From Spirogloea muscicola (Eukaryota > Streptophyta > Zygnematophyceae > Spirogloeales > Spirogloeaceae), in assembly GCA_009602725.1 (NCBI GenBank), contig WELB01000113.1, positions 48,424 through 62,771 on the forward strand: a DNA stretch of 14,348 nt, given 5' to 3'. Under the pieces are notes generated by a model. That model saw only the letters and a list, made by a program, of their open reading frames with translations, did not search any database and had not been told where the DNA came from. Shown piece by piece: positions 1 to 7,149 of this stretch. The position numbers were made by a program, and so were the translations under genes. Every line of letters begins with the position of its first letter. Position 1 is the first letter of the stretch.

Positions 1-44
1 GGTGGCAGAAGGGCTCCGTTCCTGGCATCTAGTATTCATGCATC

Positions 45-174
45 GAGTAGTGACCTTTATGTTTTGACCCGTGGTTATTGAGCGGGTCAATCTGCTGTAG
101 GTTATGTTGATTTTTAGATGTGCTTGCCTTTGTACCTGGCCATTTGGCCTACATTTCTTTCTAATACACGATCT
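45..174 (+). mobile_element. Retrotransposon 3' tail, 5'-truncated copy A
   Basis: This is a non-coding repeat. It contains the stem TTGACCCG (64-71) / CGGGTCAA (83-90) with an 11-base loop, then GTGCTTGCCTTTGTACCTGG near 119-139, and it ends with CTAATACAC at 161-169. The same order (hairpin, GTGCTTGCCTT block, terminal TAATACAC) occurs on the minus strand at 12937-13058, directly downstream of an endonuclease-domain reading frame. I therefore read it as the 3' untranslated end of a non-LTR retrotransposon. No coding remnant is visible upstream within the window. Bases 83-174 match 5062-5153 in inverted orientation with one mismatch. The identification rests on the copies at 12937-13595 and 709-1000. 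Confidence 0.7.
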
Positions 175-180
175 TTTCTT

Positions 181-292
181 TAGGCCCCTCCGTCATTTGG
201 CCCCTTCGAAGCTTTTGTCAACTCTTTTCGGGCTGGCTTTTCACAGCCCTTGCCCTCATTGGGAGAGCCACTTCTTTCCCAGCCCCTACCGT
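181..292 (+). repeat. Dispersed repeat M with GGGCTG/CAGCCC hairpin
   Basis: The segment 181-255 recurs inverted at 728-800 at roughly 88% identity by eye. Bases 218-292 recur directly at 6664-6735, and a shorter version lies at 1087-1109. The core is GGGCTGGCTTTTCACAGCCC, which can fold as a 6-base stem. At 728-800 the repeat lies in the 3' tail of a retrotransposon remnant, so it is probably a variant part of the same 3' tail. The 181-255 and 728-800 arms enclose about 470 bases without a convincing gene. Confidence 0.7.
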
Positions 293-319
293 CTGTGGGC
301 GTTACCAGGAATTTTGTAA

Positions 320-368
320 GGCTCGAGTTGGCCTTCCTTTCATTTTCAGCGCACCGCGCGCCTTCTCT
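320..368 (+). repeat. Dispersed repeat N, copy 1
   Basis: The block begins GGCTCGAGTTGGCC and runs through TTTCA to GCACCGCGCGCCTTCTC. Diverged copies lie inverted at 1151-1200 and direct at 13820-13860. Its first half also resembles the terminal inverted repeats of the foldback element at 13596-13740. This suggests that all four come from one family of short inverted-repeat transposons. The similarity is by eye and patchy. Confidence 0.5.
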
Positions 369-708
369 CTGTAGGCGAGCACTATCTCGGCGGCCACCGA
401 GAAGCCGGCCTCCACGAGGATGCCAGCAGCCATGGCCGGCAGCAGTCATGGCACGGTCTGCCCAGAAGTGCACTGCGTGAGCCCAAAGAAGAAAGAAGAA
501 TGGCTCGCCTATAGAGGATAGGGCTTGGGAGAGGCCAGCCCAAAATGAATGACCAAAGTGCGAGAAGGGGCCAGGGGAAGCACTAAGAAAAACAAGCACA
601 AAAAGAAACTAAGCAACTACGAAACTCTCCGGAACCCCGGCTAAGCAGCCTCAAGTCAGAGAGAAAGACGCTTCCAGGAGAGGAGAACTGGCTCTCCTAA
701 TGAAAATG

Positions 709-1000
709 CGTGTATATTAAGAGATGGGGGCAAGGGCTGTGAAAAACCAGCCCGCAAAGAATTGACAAGATTCGAAGGGGCCAAGTGACGGAGGGGCCTA
801 AAACGCTGTCAGAACGGGTGTTGGATGGACCACTCAGTAGCTACGAGTGAGGAGCCTTAAATCCAACAGACTAGCTGCTGAAAAGTCCCCTGACGAAAGC
901 CGGAGGCTGCAGCGAGAGCACGGCCAGCACGCAGATGCAAGGCGTGGGCCATGGAGCGCTGGAAAGGACGCATGCGATAGACCTGGGCCCACGAGCCAGC
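709..1000 (-). mobile_element. 5'-truncated non-LTR retrotransposon copy: end of endonuclease domain plus 3' tail
   Basis: Read on the minus strand, the frame stopping at 857 contains AHALHLRAGRALAAAS (about 949-902). This matches AHALHQKAGRALAGSS of the endonuclease remnant at 13059-13595. Upstream residues (VYRMRPFQRSM against RVSGCLQRAQ) align loosely. After the stop, the sequence passes a degenerate form of the tail hairpin (CTACTGAGTGGTCC near 834-847 against TTACTGAGCGGGTCA) and repeat M (728-800). It ends with CCCCATCTCTTAATATACAC at about 710-729, close to the end of the 12937-13058 tail. This is a truncated dead copy. The 5' limit is uncertain: similarity fades above about 1000. Confidence 0.7.
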
Positions 1001-1150
1001 GGCGTGAAAGTCAGCCGGCATTCGAGGAGAGGGCCAAAAGCCGGCTTCCAAAGAAAGTCAGCCGGTATCCAGGAACGGTCCAAATCTTTGGGGCTGGCTT
1101 CTCACAGCCACTGCTGTCAGCTTGGAAGCCAGGAAAAAAGCAAACAACAA

Positions 1151-1200
1151 GGTGAGAAGGGCGCGGTGCGCGTGAAATGGAAGGGTGACCAGTCCAAGCC
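1151..1200 (-). repeat. Dispersed repeat N, copy 2 (inverted)
   Basis: The reverse complement reads GCTTGGACTGGTCACCCTTC and ends at GCACCGCGCCCTTCTCACC. It aligns with 320-368 and 13820-13860. It is part of the retrotransposon and MITE debris upstream of the GC-rich region. Confidence 0.5.
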
Positions 1201-1210
1201 AACACAATGC

Positions 1211-2134
1211 TCAGGCAGGAACTAGTGCCGAAAAAGCGGGGAATGGGGGCAAAAGGAGGCAAAATAGAAATGAGAAACACGGGGGGGGGGGGAGCAGTGC
1301 GGGAGGATGTGGCGCGCGCAGCACCCATCCGCGGGGTCGCCGCGAGTCGCCGCACAAAGATCCGCGGGGAAGCAACCCGGCGCCATTGAGTGGCCGCAGC
1401 GCCGTGAGGCGGCTGTCCGCTCTCTCTGCCCCCTGGCCCCACTCGGCCACGCCACCTACCGGTGCGCCAGCCCCGGCTGCTCCCCCGCCAGTCCCCCTCC
1501 TGCCCAGCTCGTGGCGCCTCTCGCTGGCCAAGGCTGCGCCCGCGCGCCCAGTGCTTGCGCCGCGCCTGCCACTCGGAGGAGCGCAGATCTCCGACAGATC
1601 TGCCGCCGCCCAGCCGCCGCGGAGGGCCGGAGCCGGCGCCCCGCACCCTCACGATCACGCGGTGAGGACCCTCTGGATGCTTGTTCTCATGTGCTAGCCA
1701 GGACTCTTGGGAGCGGCGCAAGCAGCCGGCCTTTCTCACACTCAAATATGGTCTCCGAAGAACGACGCCACCAATGCACTTTGGCGGCAAGCTGTGCGCT
1801 GCGCGACGGTCCTCTTGTCTGCGCGCCCCTTCACCCCGAGGCTCGGTCACTGGTCGGCCACTGGCTCCCGGGGCTTGCCCGCCTCTGCACGCTGGAGTTG
1901 CTGTCCTTGAGCACGTCAGCAGGCTTGCTTGCTTGCGTGCCTAGCTTGTCCATGCAATCCAGAACCCCCGCATCCCTCTTACCTTCCCTAGTCACCTTTC
2001 ATCTCCTGTTGCTTCTTCCCTCTGTCGGGCTGTCCTCCAGCCCTTGCCTCCTGCTCTCTGCATATCGCCCCTGCTCTTCTCACCCCCTCTTCCACAACCT
2101 GGGTTTCGCAGGTGAAGCAGAGTCCATCATGGCC
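1211..2134. other. GC-rich non-coding stretch, possible 5' region of the secreted-protein gene
   Basis: There is no convincing gene here. Long frames exist on both strands (for example 1307-2140 plus and 1011-1850 minus), but they are rich in R, P, S and A, overlap one another, and carry no motif I recognise, as expected of GC-rich non-coding DNA. A run of 12 G lies at 1281-1292. GCG|GTGAGG near 1660 would make a good 5' splice site, and TTTCGCAG|GTG near 2111 and CCCCTGCAG|GTT at 2244 are candidate 3' splice sites. A 5'-UTR intron of the following gene is therefore possible but unproven. Confidence 0.4.
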
Positions 2135-2142
2135 TTTTAAAA
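2135..2142 (+). promoter_or_regulatory. Possible TATA-like element
   Basis: TTTTAAAA lies about 110 bases upstream of the preferred ATG of the secreted-protein gene, in otherwise GC-rich sequence. This is a weak inference from composition and position. It would not act as the promoter if the gene has an intron upstream. Confidence 0.25.
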
Positions 2143-2251
2143 GCCCACCCGTGCAAGCATCATGACCTGTCTAATGCTGTTGATGTTGGTGGGCGCCCTT
2201 ACAGAATCCTCGTTACAAAATCATTACTACTTGTCTCCCCTGCAGGTTGTT

Positions 2252-2680
2252 ATGTATACCAAGTGGCGTACCCCGTCAGGTGCTTGTGTGCTGCTGGCAA
2301 TCCAGCTGGCAGCATTGGCGCAAGCACAGGGAGGACCATTCGATGTGCAGCTGAGTGGTTGCATCGTGTCAGGCCAAGGACCAGTGACATGCAAATTCTC
2401 CGACTACCGCGAGTGTTTGTTGAATGTATGGACTTACGACTTTCGGCTGCAACCAATACACCTACCAGCAAGGCAGACATTGACAGTAAACATCCAATGC
2501 CCACTAGAAAAACAATTCCCAATTGCTGTCGGAGGAGGAGAATTGCGGGGAAACGTGGTGCTAGTGCAGACGTTGGCCAATGCTGGCGGCCGCATAGCAA
2601 GTGTTGTGATCCGCAATCTTGATAGAAATGCAGTCACTACAACCCCTCACTTACATGTAACTTGCAGTGCAGCAACGTAG
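2252..2680 (+). CDS. Small secreted protein of unknown function
   Basis: The predicted protein has 142 residues. It starts with a textbook signal peptide: positive residues K4 and R6, a hydrophobic core at about 11-23, and an AQA site at 23-25 that predicts cleavage before Q26. The mature part of about 117 residues has five cysteines (37, 47, 55, 83, 138) and alternating hydrophobic residues that suggest a beta-sheet fold. I recognise no family. An in-frame ATG at 2162 would add 30 residues. I prefer 2252 because CCCCTGCAG ends at 2244, just upstream, and looks like a 3' splice site, so 2162-2244 may be intron. The stop is TAG. Candidate TGTAA poly(A) signals follow at 2924 and 2970. The gene lies between the opposed tails at 83-174 and 5062-5153. 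It could be a real, lineage-restricted gene; transcript evidence is lacking. Confidence 0.55.
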   Translation: MYTKWRTPSGACVLLAIQLAALAQAQGGPFDVQLSGCIVSGQGPVTCKFSDYRECLLNVWTYDFRLQPIHLPARQTLTVNIQCPLEKQFPIAVGGGELRGNVVLVQTLANAGGRIASVVIRNLDRNAVTTTPHLHVTCSAAT

Positions 2681-2923
2681 CGTTGCAGCCTCAAGTGGAC
2701 TGGGGTCCAAAACGTAGCAGATGCACTAAAAAACCGCCAAGGATCCAGATAGCAGATTAATGCTTAAGTGATTGGCAGAGGAAGATGATTGAGAAACTGA
2801 GACCTTGATTGCGACATGCTAACCTTTCGTAGCTATACAACTCCCAGAAATTGCCTGTTATCACGATTTAGACTGGCTGGTCTCGCCTATCAAGATGACA
2901 GAATGCACCTAAAATTTTACGTA

Positions 2924-2928
2924 TGTAA
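2924..2928 (+). terminator. Candidate TGTAA poly(A) signal
   Basis: TGTAA lies 244 bases past the stop of the secreted-protein gene, with a second copy at 2970-2974. TGTAA is the usual chlorophyte poly(A) signal. The assignment depends on the window being chlorophyte. Confidence 0.35.
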
Positions 2929-3087
2929 TTATATCATTGCAATCCACGTGCAGATATACACTCATGTCTTGTAAGGTCTTGTCAAAGATGTTGACAAAAC
3001 TTGCAACATCTCCTCATAGCCACTGTTGCTGCAGCTGTTGACGAGTACAACTCAATCTCAGTGAAAGACAGCATGTGCCAGGGGTAA

Positions 3088-4520
3088 TATAGCGGATATC
3101 TGTACTACGATCAGAGCGAGAAAATAGAGCAAGTTAACTACAGATTTATCAGCACTGGTCAGATATCTTTGCTTGATCAGTACGCACGACAACAGCGAGA
3201 GAATGCCTGCTTAAAGTCACTGCGATATGTTATGGTATTCCTGAGGATGGATGACGTATGCTGTCAGCTAGCAGCCCAGTCTATCAGATTAAGAAGTTTT
3301 CTACCAGCGTATTCAGGACTACAATAGACGGGTTTGACATGTACCAAGCTAATCAAGAAGCCGATTCTACAAAGCTAAGGTAAGGTTGTCGGAGATATAG
3401 AGTGTAACTTTGTTGGCATGCGCGCATCATTCCTGAGCTGTAAGAGTGGTCCAAAGAGAAATAGCATGTCCACAGCATCAAGTCGATTGGGACAGCGCCC
3501 CTAGGAGAGTTCAATAGTAGCAGGTATTATACGCCTAAAAGGTCGCTGACTCTTGAAGAACACGGGTATAGTAAGTGGAACACTAGCTATACATGCCCGG
3601 AGATTGAACAAGGAAGTCAGTGTCCAGATAATATTGCATACACAGCGTTTGCTATGCCAGTTGGAGAAGAGTCATTTGCTGCGTACGCACTGGGTGATTG
3701 AGCTGGAAACATATGATTCGAGGTTGATATCTACAGAATGCATTAGAAGAGAGGAAATCAAGGGGAGTATACGTACTGTTCTAGTAACAGAATGCAGTGA
3801 AAGCATGTTAGTCACCAGAAGTGGGAACGAAATCGTCAACAATGCCACATTGAAGTGTATTACAAGTGCTTGTACAAAGGACATGGATAACGCTTGGTGG
3901 CCTATGGATTTGACAAGTTCTATTCCTGACGTAACGAAACTCGTAATTTTGAATGGATACAGGCAGGGGCAAATTGTAAGACCTCGGAATTTGTTAGCGG
4001 GAGCTTCACTCAACCGATTGACTTGATTAATGCCGGGATATGCCTAATGCCGACGAGTAAGAACGGCGTGGTAATACCTAAGAGTAGCATTTACGTTCCA
4101 TTAAGCATTGTTATAAGGACTTCATGTATAGACAGAGTTAGTGACACTGTTGTAGCTGCAATAACATACGTGGAAGCAGTAGACATAGATCTGAGTGTAG
4201 TGGGTTCACTGACACTAACGATAGTAACAGTTGTTGGGATAGTTACCTTTGATGCCGTAGCAGTTACAGAGAAAACCGCACATACCTTCGTGAATAGAGG
4301 TACCGCTTTCCATAAGCTGTGTGGAACCCTTATGCTATAAACATAGTGCGCTAGCGCTTGCAAAAGAGCAAGAAGGCTACAGAGCAAGTGCAACTGAACT
4401 TCATCCCATCTTATTGAATGAGAAGAATGCAGCTGTCCAAGTAGTGGGCACCATAGTAGGGAGCCTCTCTTACAAGCCTCGCATTCTCGTTAAGGACTAT
4501 ACGCATGCATCAATCTTATA
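3088..4520 (+). pseudogene. Lower-GC region with decayed reading frames, origin unknown
   Basis: Several stretches of 60-160 codons are open in different plus-strand frames without a single coherent gene. They are 3088-3324 (no early ATG), 3553-4026, a frame open through 4023-4340 with a run of V, I and T residues near 4140-4260, and 4321-4520. A good 5' splice consensus (AAG|GTAAGG) lies near 3380. The frames could be exons or remnants of a decayed gene, or chance openings in DNA of balanced composition. The 3088-3324 frame plus FRTTIDGFDMYQANQEA near 3316 weakly recalls a polycystin-like channel, but I do not call it. Confidence 0.2.
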
Positions 4521-4749
4521 GTTAGCATCACATGAGGTTTTGGTCAGTCAAAATGTGTCATAGAAATTAACCTTGAGCCGCAACCGCCACCCTATGTATT
4601 CGATGATATATAAGATGTGCGTATGATGCAAGAGGTACATGTAATATTGGCAAAATACAGCAAAGGATAAGGCGCAAGATTCGTTGACCACAATCGTAAG
4701 AATTATGTACGTGGCACCAGATATAGGCAATATTGGCCAAAACCTGCCA

Positions 4750-4898
4750 AATAAAAGGTGCGAAATAAGGCCTAATTATTAAATTAAAATAAAAGGCTGT
4801 ATATGGCAATAAATTTGATGATAATGGCAAACAGCTGCCAAAAGCGAAATGCTATATGAATAATTTAATTAAATCAAAATGTAAATATGTATATCTGG
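4750..4898. repeat. AT-rich block with a diverged 60-base direct duplication
   Basis: Bases 4750-4807 and 4838-4898 share the order GCGAAAT, then AATTATTAAATTAAAAT or AATTTAATTAAATCAAAAT, then TGTATAT or TATGTATAT. TGCCAA and TTGGCA words recur through 4640-5030. The surrounding 4540-5060 has no credible gene. The block may be a structural or regulatory AT-rich segment or an old transposon relic. Function is unknown. Confidence 0.35.
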
Positions 4899-5061
4899 AG
4901 AAATCGTAGGTGCTATTAGGTATGAATTTGGCAGAAGGGATCCTGAGAACATAATTTAACAAGGTGATGATATAAAAATGCAGAATTAAGCAACAATGAG
5001 ATGAAACAGTCGCCGATTTTTGCCAACACACTATTCAGGCAAAAGCTAGTGCACAAAGAGG

Positions 5062-5153
5062 AGATCGTGTATTAGAAAGAAATGTAGGCCAAATGGCCAG
5101 GTACAAAGGCAAGCACATCTAAAAATCTACATAACCTACAGCAGATTGACCCG
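5062..5153 (-). mobile_element. Retrotransposon 3' tail, copy A' (inverted)
   Basis: This is the exact inverted counterpart of 83-174 without gaps; the single mismatch is the base opposite 108. In element orientation it begins at CGGGTCA, the 3' arm of the tail hairpin. Homology with copy A stops there, and the loop and 5' arm are absent. It reads as a very short 5'-truncated insertion, or one end of an inverted pair enclosing 175-5061. No target-site duplication is evident by eye. Confidence 0.75.
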
Positions 5154-5874
5154 GTGGCGAGGCGATCATAGAATAGAGCACTGGAGCCCACCGCCCGTAG
5201 TCGGATCTGGGTCTGGTGAGAAGAAGTCTCAAGAAGGGCCGGCCAACCAGCTTGAGCAGACGGCTGAACCTGGCCTACCTGGCAGCATGTCAACCCCCAA
5301 GGCCATGGGGAATGTAGAGATCCTCACAAGCAGATCAATAGAAGCCACTTTAACGGAAGCAAATCTACCGCATACAAGATCTTGCAATTGTTGCTGGAGT
5401 GCTTCGATTAGTAGAAGGCAGAATAGAAGATTAATTTACTATACACAAAGTAGATAGTAACAGAGAGATCCACCATGGAACAAGGTCTTGAAACAGTGCT
5501 TGCTGTGAGATGGTGGCCATCAAAACGGCATTGCTCTTCCCACAAGCTGGCCCCAGGGCGCCTCCTGTAGAAGCCAATCTAGCACGTCCAACCGAGCAGG
5601 CATAGAATCCAGAGGTTCAAACATCACCTGTCACGTATCAAGAATCCTATAGTATGTCTAGGATCCTTGAGCACTCATATCGTTGTTGCATGACACACTT
5701 TACCTGTATAATGTTGTCAAGGCCAAGTGAATAAAGATGAGCATTACAAGCACAGGAATGCATCTACGAATCTGACAAGGTAATCATCACCAAACAAACT
5801 CTGTCAAATTCTATATATCCTGTACCCTATCCTTAAAAATATCAACTTCTTCATGAAGAAAACCAGGACTTTAC
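5154..5874. other. Intergenic, nothing recognised
   Basis: There is mixed composition, with a GC-richer first 250 bases that carry a short open frame (5146-5457) of no recognisable character. The remainder is ordinary intergenic DNA. I see no RNA gene or further repeat. Confidence 0.4.
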
Positions 5875-5879
5875 TTACA
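5875..5879 (-). terminator. Candidate TGTAA poly(A) signal for the minus-strand membrane-protein gene
   Basis: On the minus strand TGTAA lies about 112 bases past the stop at 5991. It overlaps the outer end of the inverted repeat at 5878-5929, so signal and hairpin are adjacent. The position fits a 3' end for the upstream minus-strand gene. Confidence 0.35.
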
Positions 5880-5929
5880 ATTGTTTGTATTTGTCGTCGT
5901 GTAGATATGATGACGACGACAAACAATTG
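5878..5929. repeat. Imperfect inverted repeat (hairpin)
   Basis: The right arm ACGACGACAAACAATTG (5913-5929) pairs with CAATTGTTTGT plus CGTCGT on the left, which carries a 6-base insertion (ATTTGT, 5889-5894). Seventeen base pairs are possible, with a bulge and a loop of about 12 bases. It lies in the probable 3' UTR of the minus-strand membrane-protein gene. It may be a 3'-end structure or a relic of a small foldback element. Confidence 0.6.
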
Positions 5930-5990
5930 CTGCCCTCAGCAGGCGAGCCTGACAAGGTAAATAGGAGCAACTTCTCTGCTCAAGCCCAAA

Positions 5991-6531
5991 TTAGTCTCTA
6001 TCGATAAGCAAACACGCAACGTAAGAAGTAAAAAGGGCAGGCCAAACTATCTGTCCTTGTAAGCCTCTAGCTGTGCAAGGCCTGAAACTCGTTGAGCGGC
6101 TAGCAATGCATATTCCAGCTCCCATGGTTATCAAATTTGTCGCCAAACTAAGAACTCCAACAAGACCATTGAAGGGTTTACTGCTTCTGAAAGACCACAG
6201 GGATCCTATGCCTGCGACTGCAGCACCCAGAAATGCTAGAATGATCGTACTAATGCCTGCAACTTCATCTTCCACGTTCTTTGGGATCGAGGTAATGAAA
6301 GAGGATGCTGGTTGTTGCATCCAATGCTAGGCTGAGGTTGATGAAGCTGGCGGCCAAATTCATCATGCTGCCAAACAGACAGGCGACTCTCGGCCCAGTT
6401 ACAACAAGACCACCATCACACAATCTTACAGCGCATAAAATGGCGTCTGGAACAAAGCAATAGATGCCCTCTAAGATGCACCGCAGCGCAAGCACACAAC
6501 ACTGCTGCAGAAGCATGTGACAAGCAGTCAA
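5991..6531 (-). pseudogene. Four-helix membrane protein with a frame break
   Basis: Two overlapping minus-strand frames appear to be one protein. The first (6531 to 6265) has a hydrophobic stretch after its start and a second helix around MMNLAASFINLSLALDATTS. The second (6320 to 5991) has helices around AGISTIILAFLGAAVAGIGS and LVGVLSLATNLITMGAGICI. Joining the frames near DPK (about 6270-6290) gives a continuous tetraspan layout, but no GT-AG intron of usable size separates them. A net frameshift (mutation or sequencing error) is therefore the simplest reading. I recognise no family; MARVEL or CASP-like proteins share four helices but I see no diagnostic motif. A TGTAA signal and hairpin follow. 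The true 5' end may lie in an upstream exon: TTCTGCAG, near 6508 on the minus strand, resembles a 3' splice site. Confidence 0.4.
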
Positions 6532-6663
6532 TGCTCAGGCCACACGTCTAAGAGCTCATCCAAGATATATGCTGGCGAAATCGCAGTCACACAAAGTCAC
6601 ATATGATGGTGGCTTACCGAGGATCACGAATACCTCTTGTTCTGGGCGTGGCTACGGAGCCAT

Positions 6664-6735
6664 TCAACCATTTCGGGCTGGCTTTTCACAGCCCTTGCCC
6701 CCATTGGGAGTGCCACTTCTTCTCAACTGCCGTCC
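6664..6735 (+). repeat. Dispersed repeat M, copy 3
   Basis: It contains TTTCGGGCTGGCTTTTCACA and continues with CCCTTGCCCCCATTGGGAG and GCCACTTCT, nearly identical to 218-292. Unlike the copy next to tail A, it lies upstream of the adjoining tail B, so the two may be separate truncated insertions placed in tandem. Confidence 0.65.
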
Positions 6736-6873
6736 GGTATACGGGCATCAATGACCGACCTCTATCTGCTGACTTCGTGCTTACTGAGCGGGTCAGCTTA
6801 GCAGCAGGCGGTGTACATCAGTTGATGCGCTTGCCTTCGTACTTGGCCAGCAAGGCCCTCCATCACTCAAATA
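6725..6873 (+). mobile_element. Retrotransposon 3' tail, copy B
   Basis: It begins TCAACTGCCGTCCGG, aligning with the end of the endonuclease frame and its stop at 13059-13085 (TCAATTGCCGTCCAGT in minus orientation). It then has GACCTCT, a half-destroyed hairpin (TGACTTCG against CGGGTCA), CAGCTTAGCAGCAGG, the CGCTTGCCTTCGTACTTGGCC block, and an end at CATCACTCAAATA. It is the closest relative of 12937-13058 and lies in opposite orientation to it. It sits about 280 bases upstream of the OTP51-like start, so it may overlap that gene's promoter. Confidence 0.65.
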
Positions 6874-7149
6874 AGAAACAGCGCATCCATATTGACTGGT
6901 GGCTGTGAGAGGCCACCCACAAGAAATGGACAGTGTCTGGTGGGGCCGGATGGCGCCAAAAGCAAGCTACCAAATGGCTAATCCAAGACACTACGTTTTC
7001 TCGCAGCGGGTTAAGTGCAAACCCCAAACTCCCAGCTAACCGCAACTGTCCCCGCCGGAAGGCCAGCCAGCGCGGCGAAGCCGCTCCCAGCGGCAAGTGC
7101 GCAGCTCGAGCAACGACGCGGCGGGGCCAAAGCGCGACGAGGGAGCGCC

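Noticed and set aside
1307-2140. 277-codon plus-strand frame in GC-rich DNA.
   Set aside because: Its composition is R/P/S/A-rich with no domain pattern. Equally long frames exist on the opposite strand (1011-1850), as expected when stops are rare in GC-rich DNA.
3088-3380. Possible polycystin-like channel fragment (SLRYVMVFLRM and FRTTIDGFDMYQANQEA).
   Set aside because: The resemblance is short, needs a frame change and lacks the intervening membrane helix. I keep it only as a search suggestion.
83-5153. A DNA transposon with 92-base terminal inverted repeats.
   Set aside because: The repeats match the 3' tails of a retrotransposon found singly elsewhere, no transposase is visible inside, and no target-site duplication is evident.
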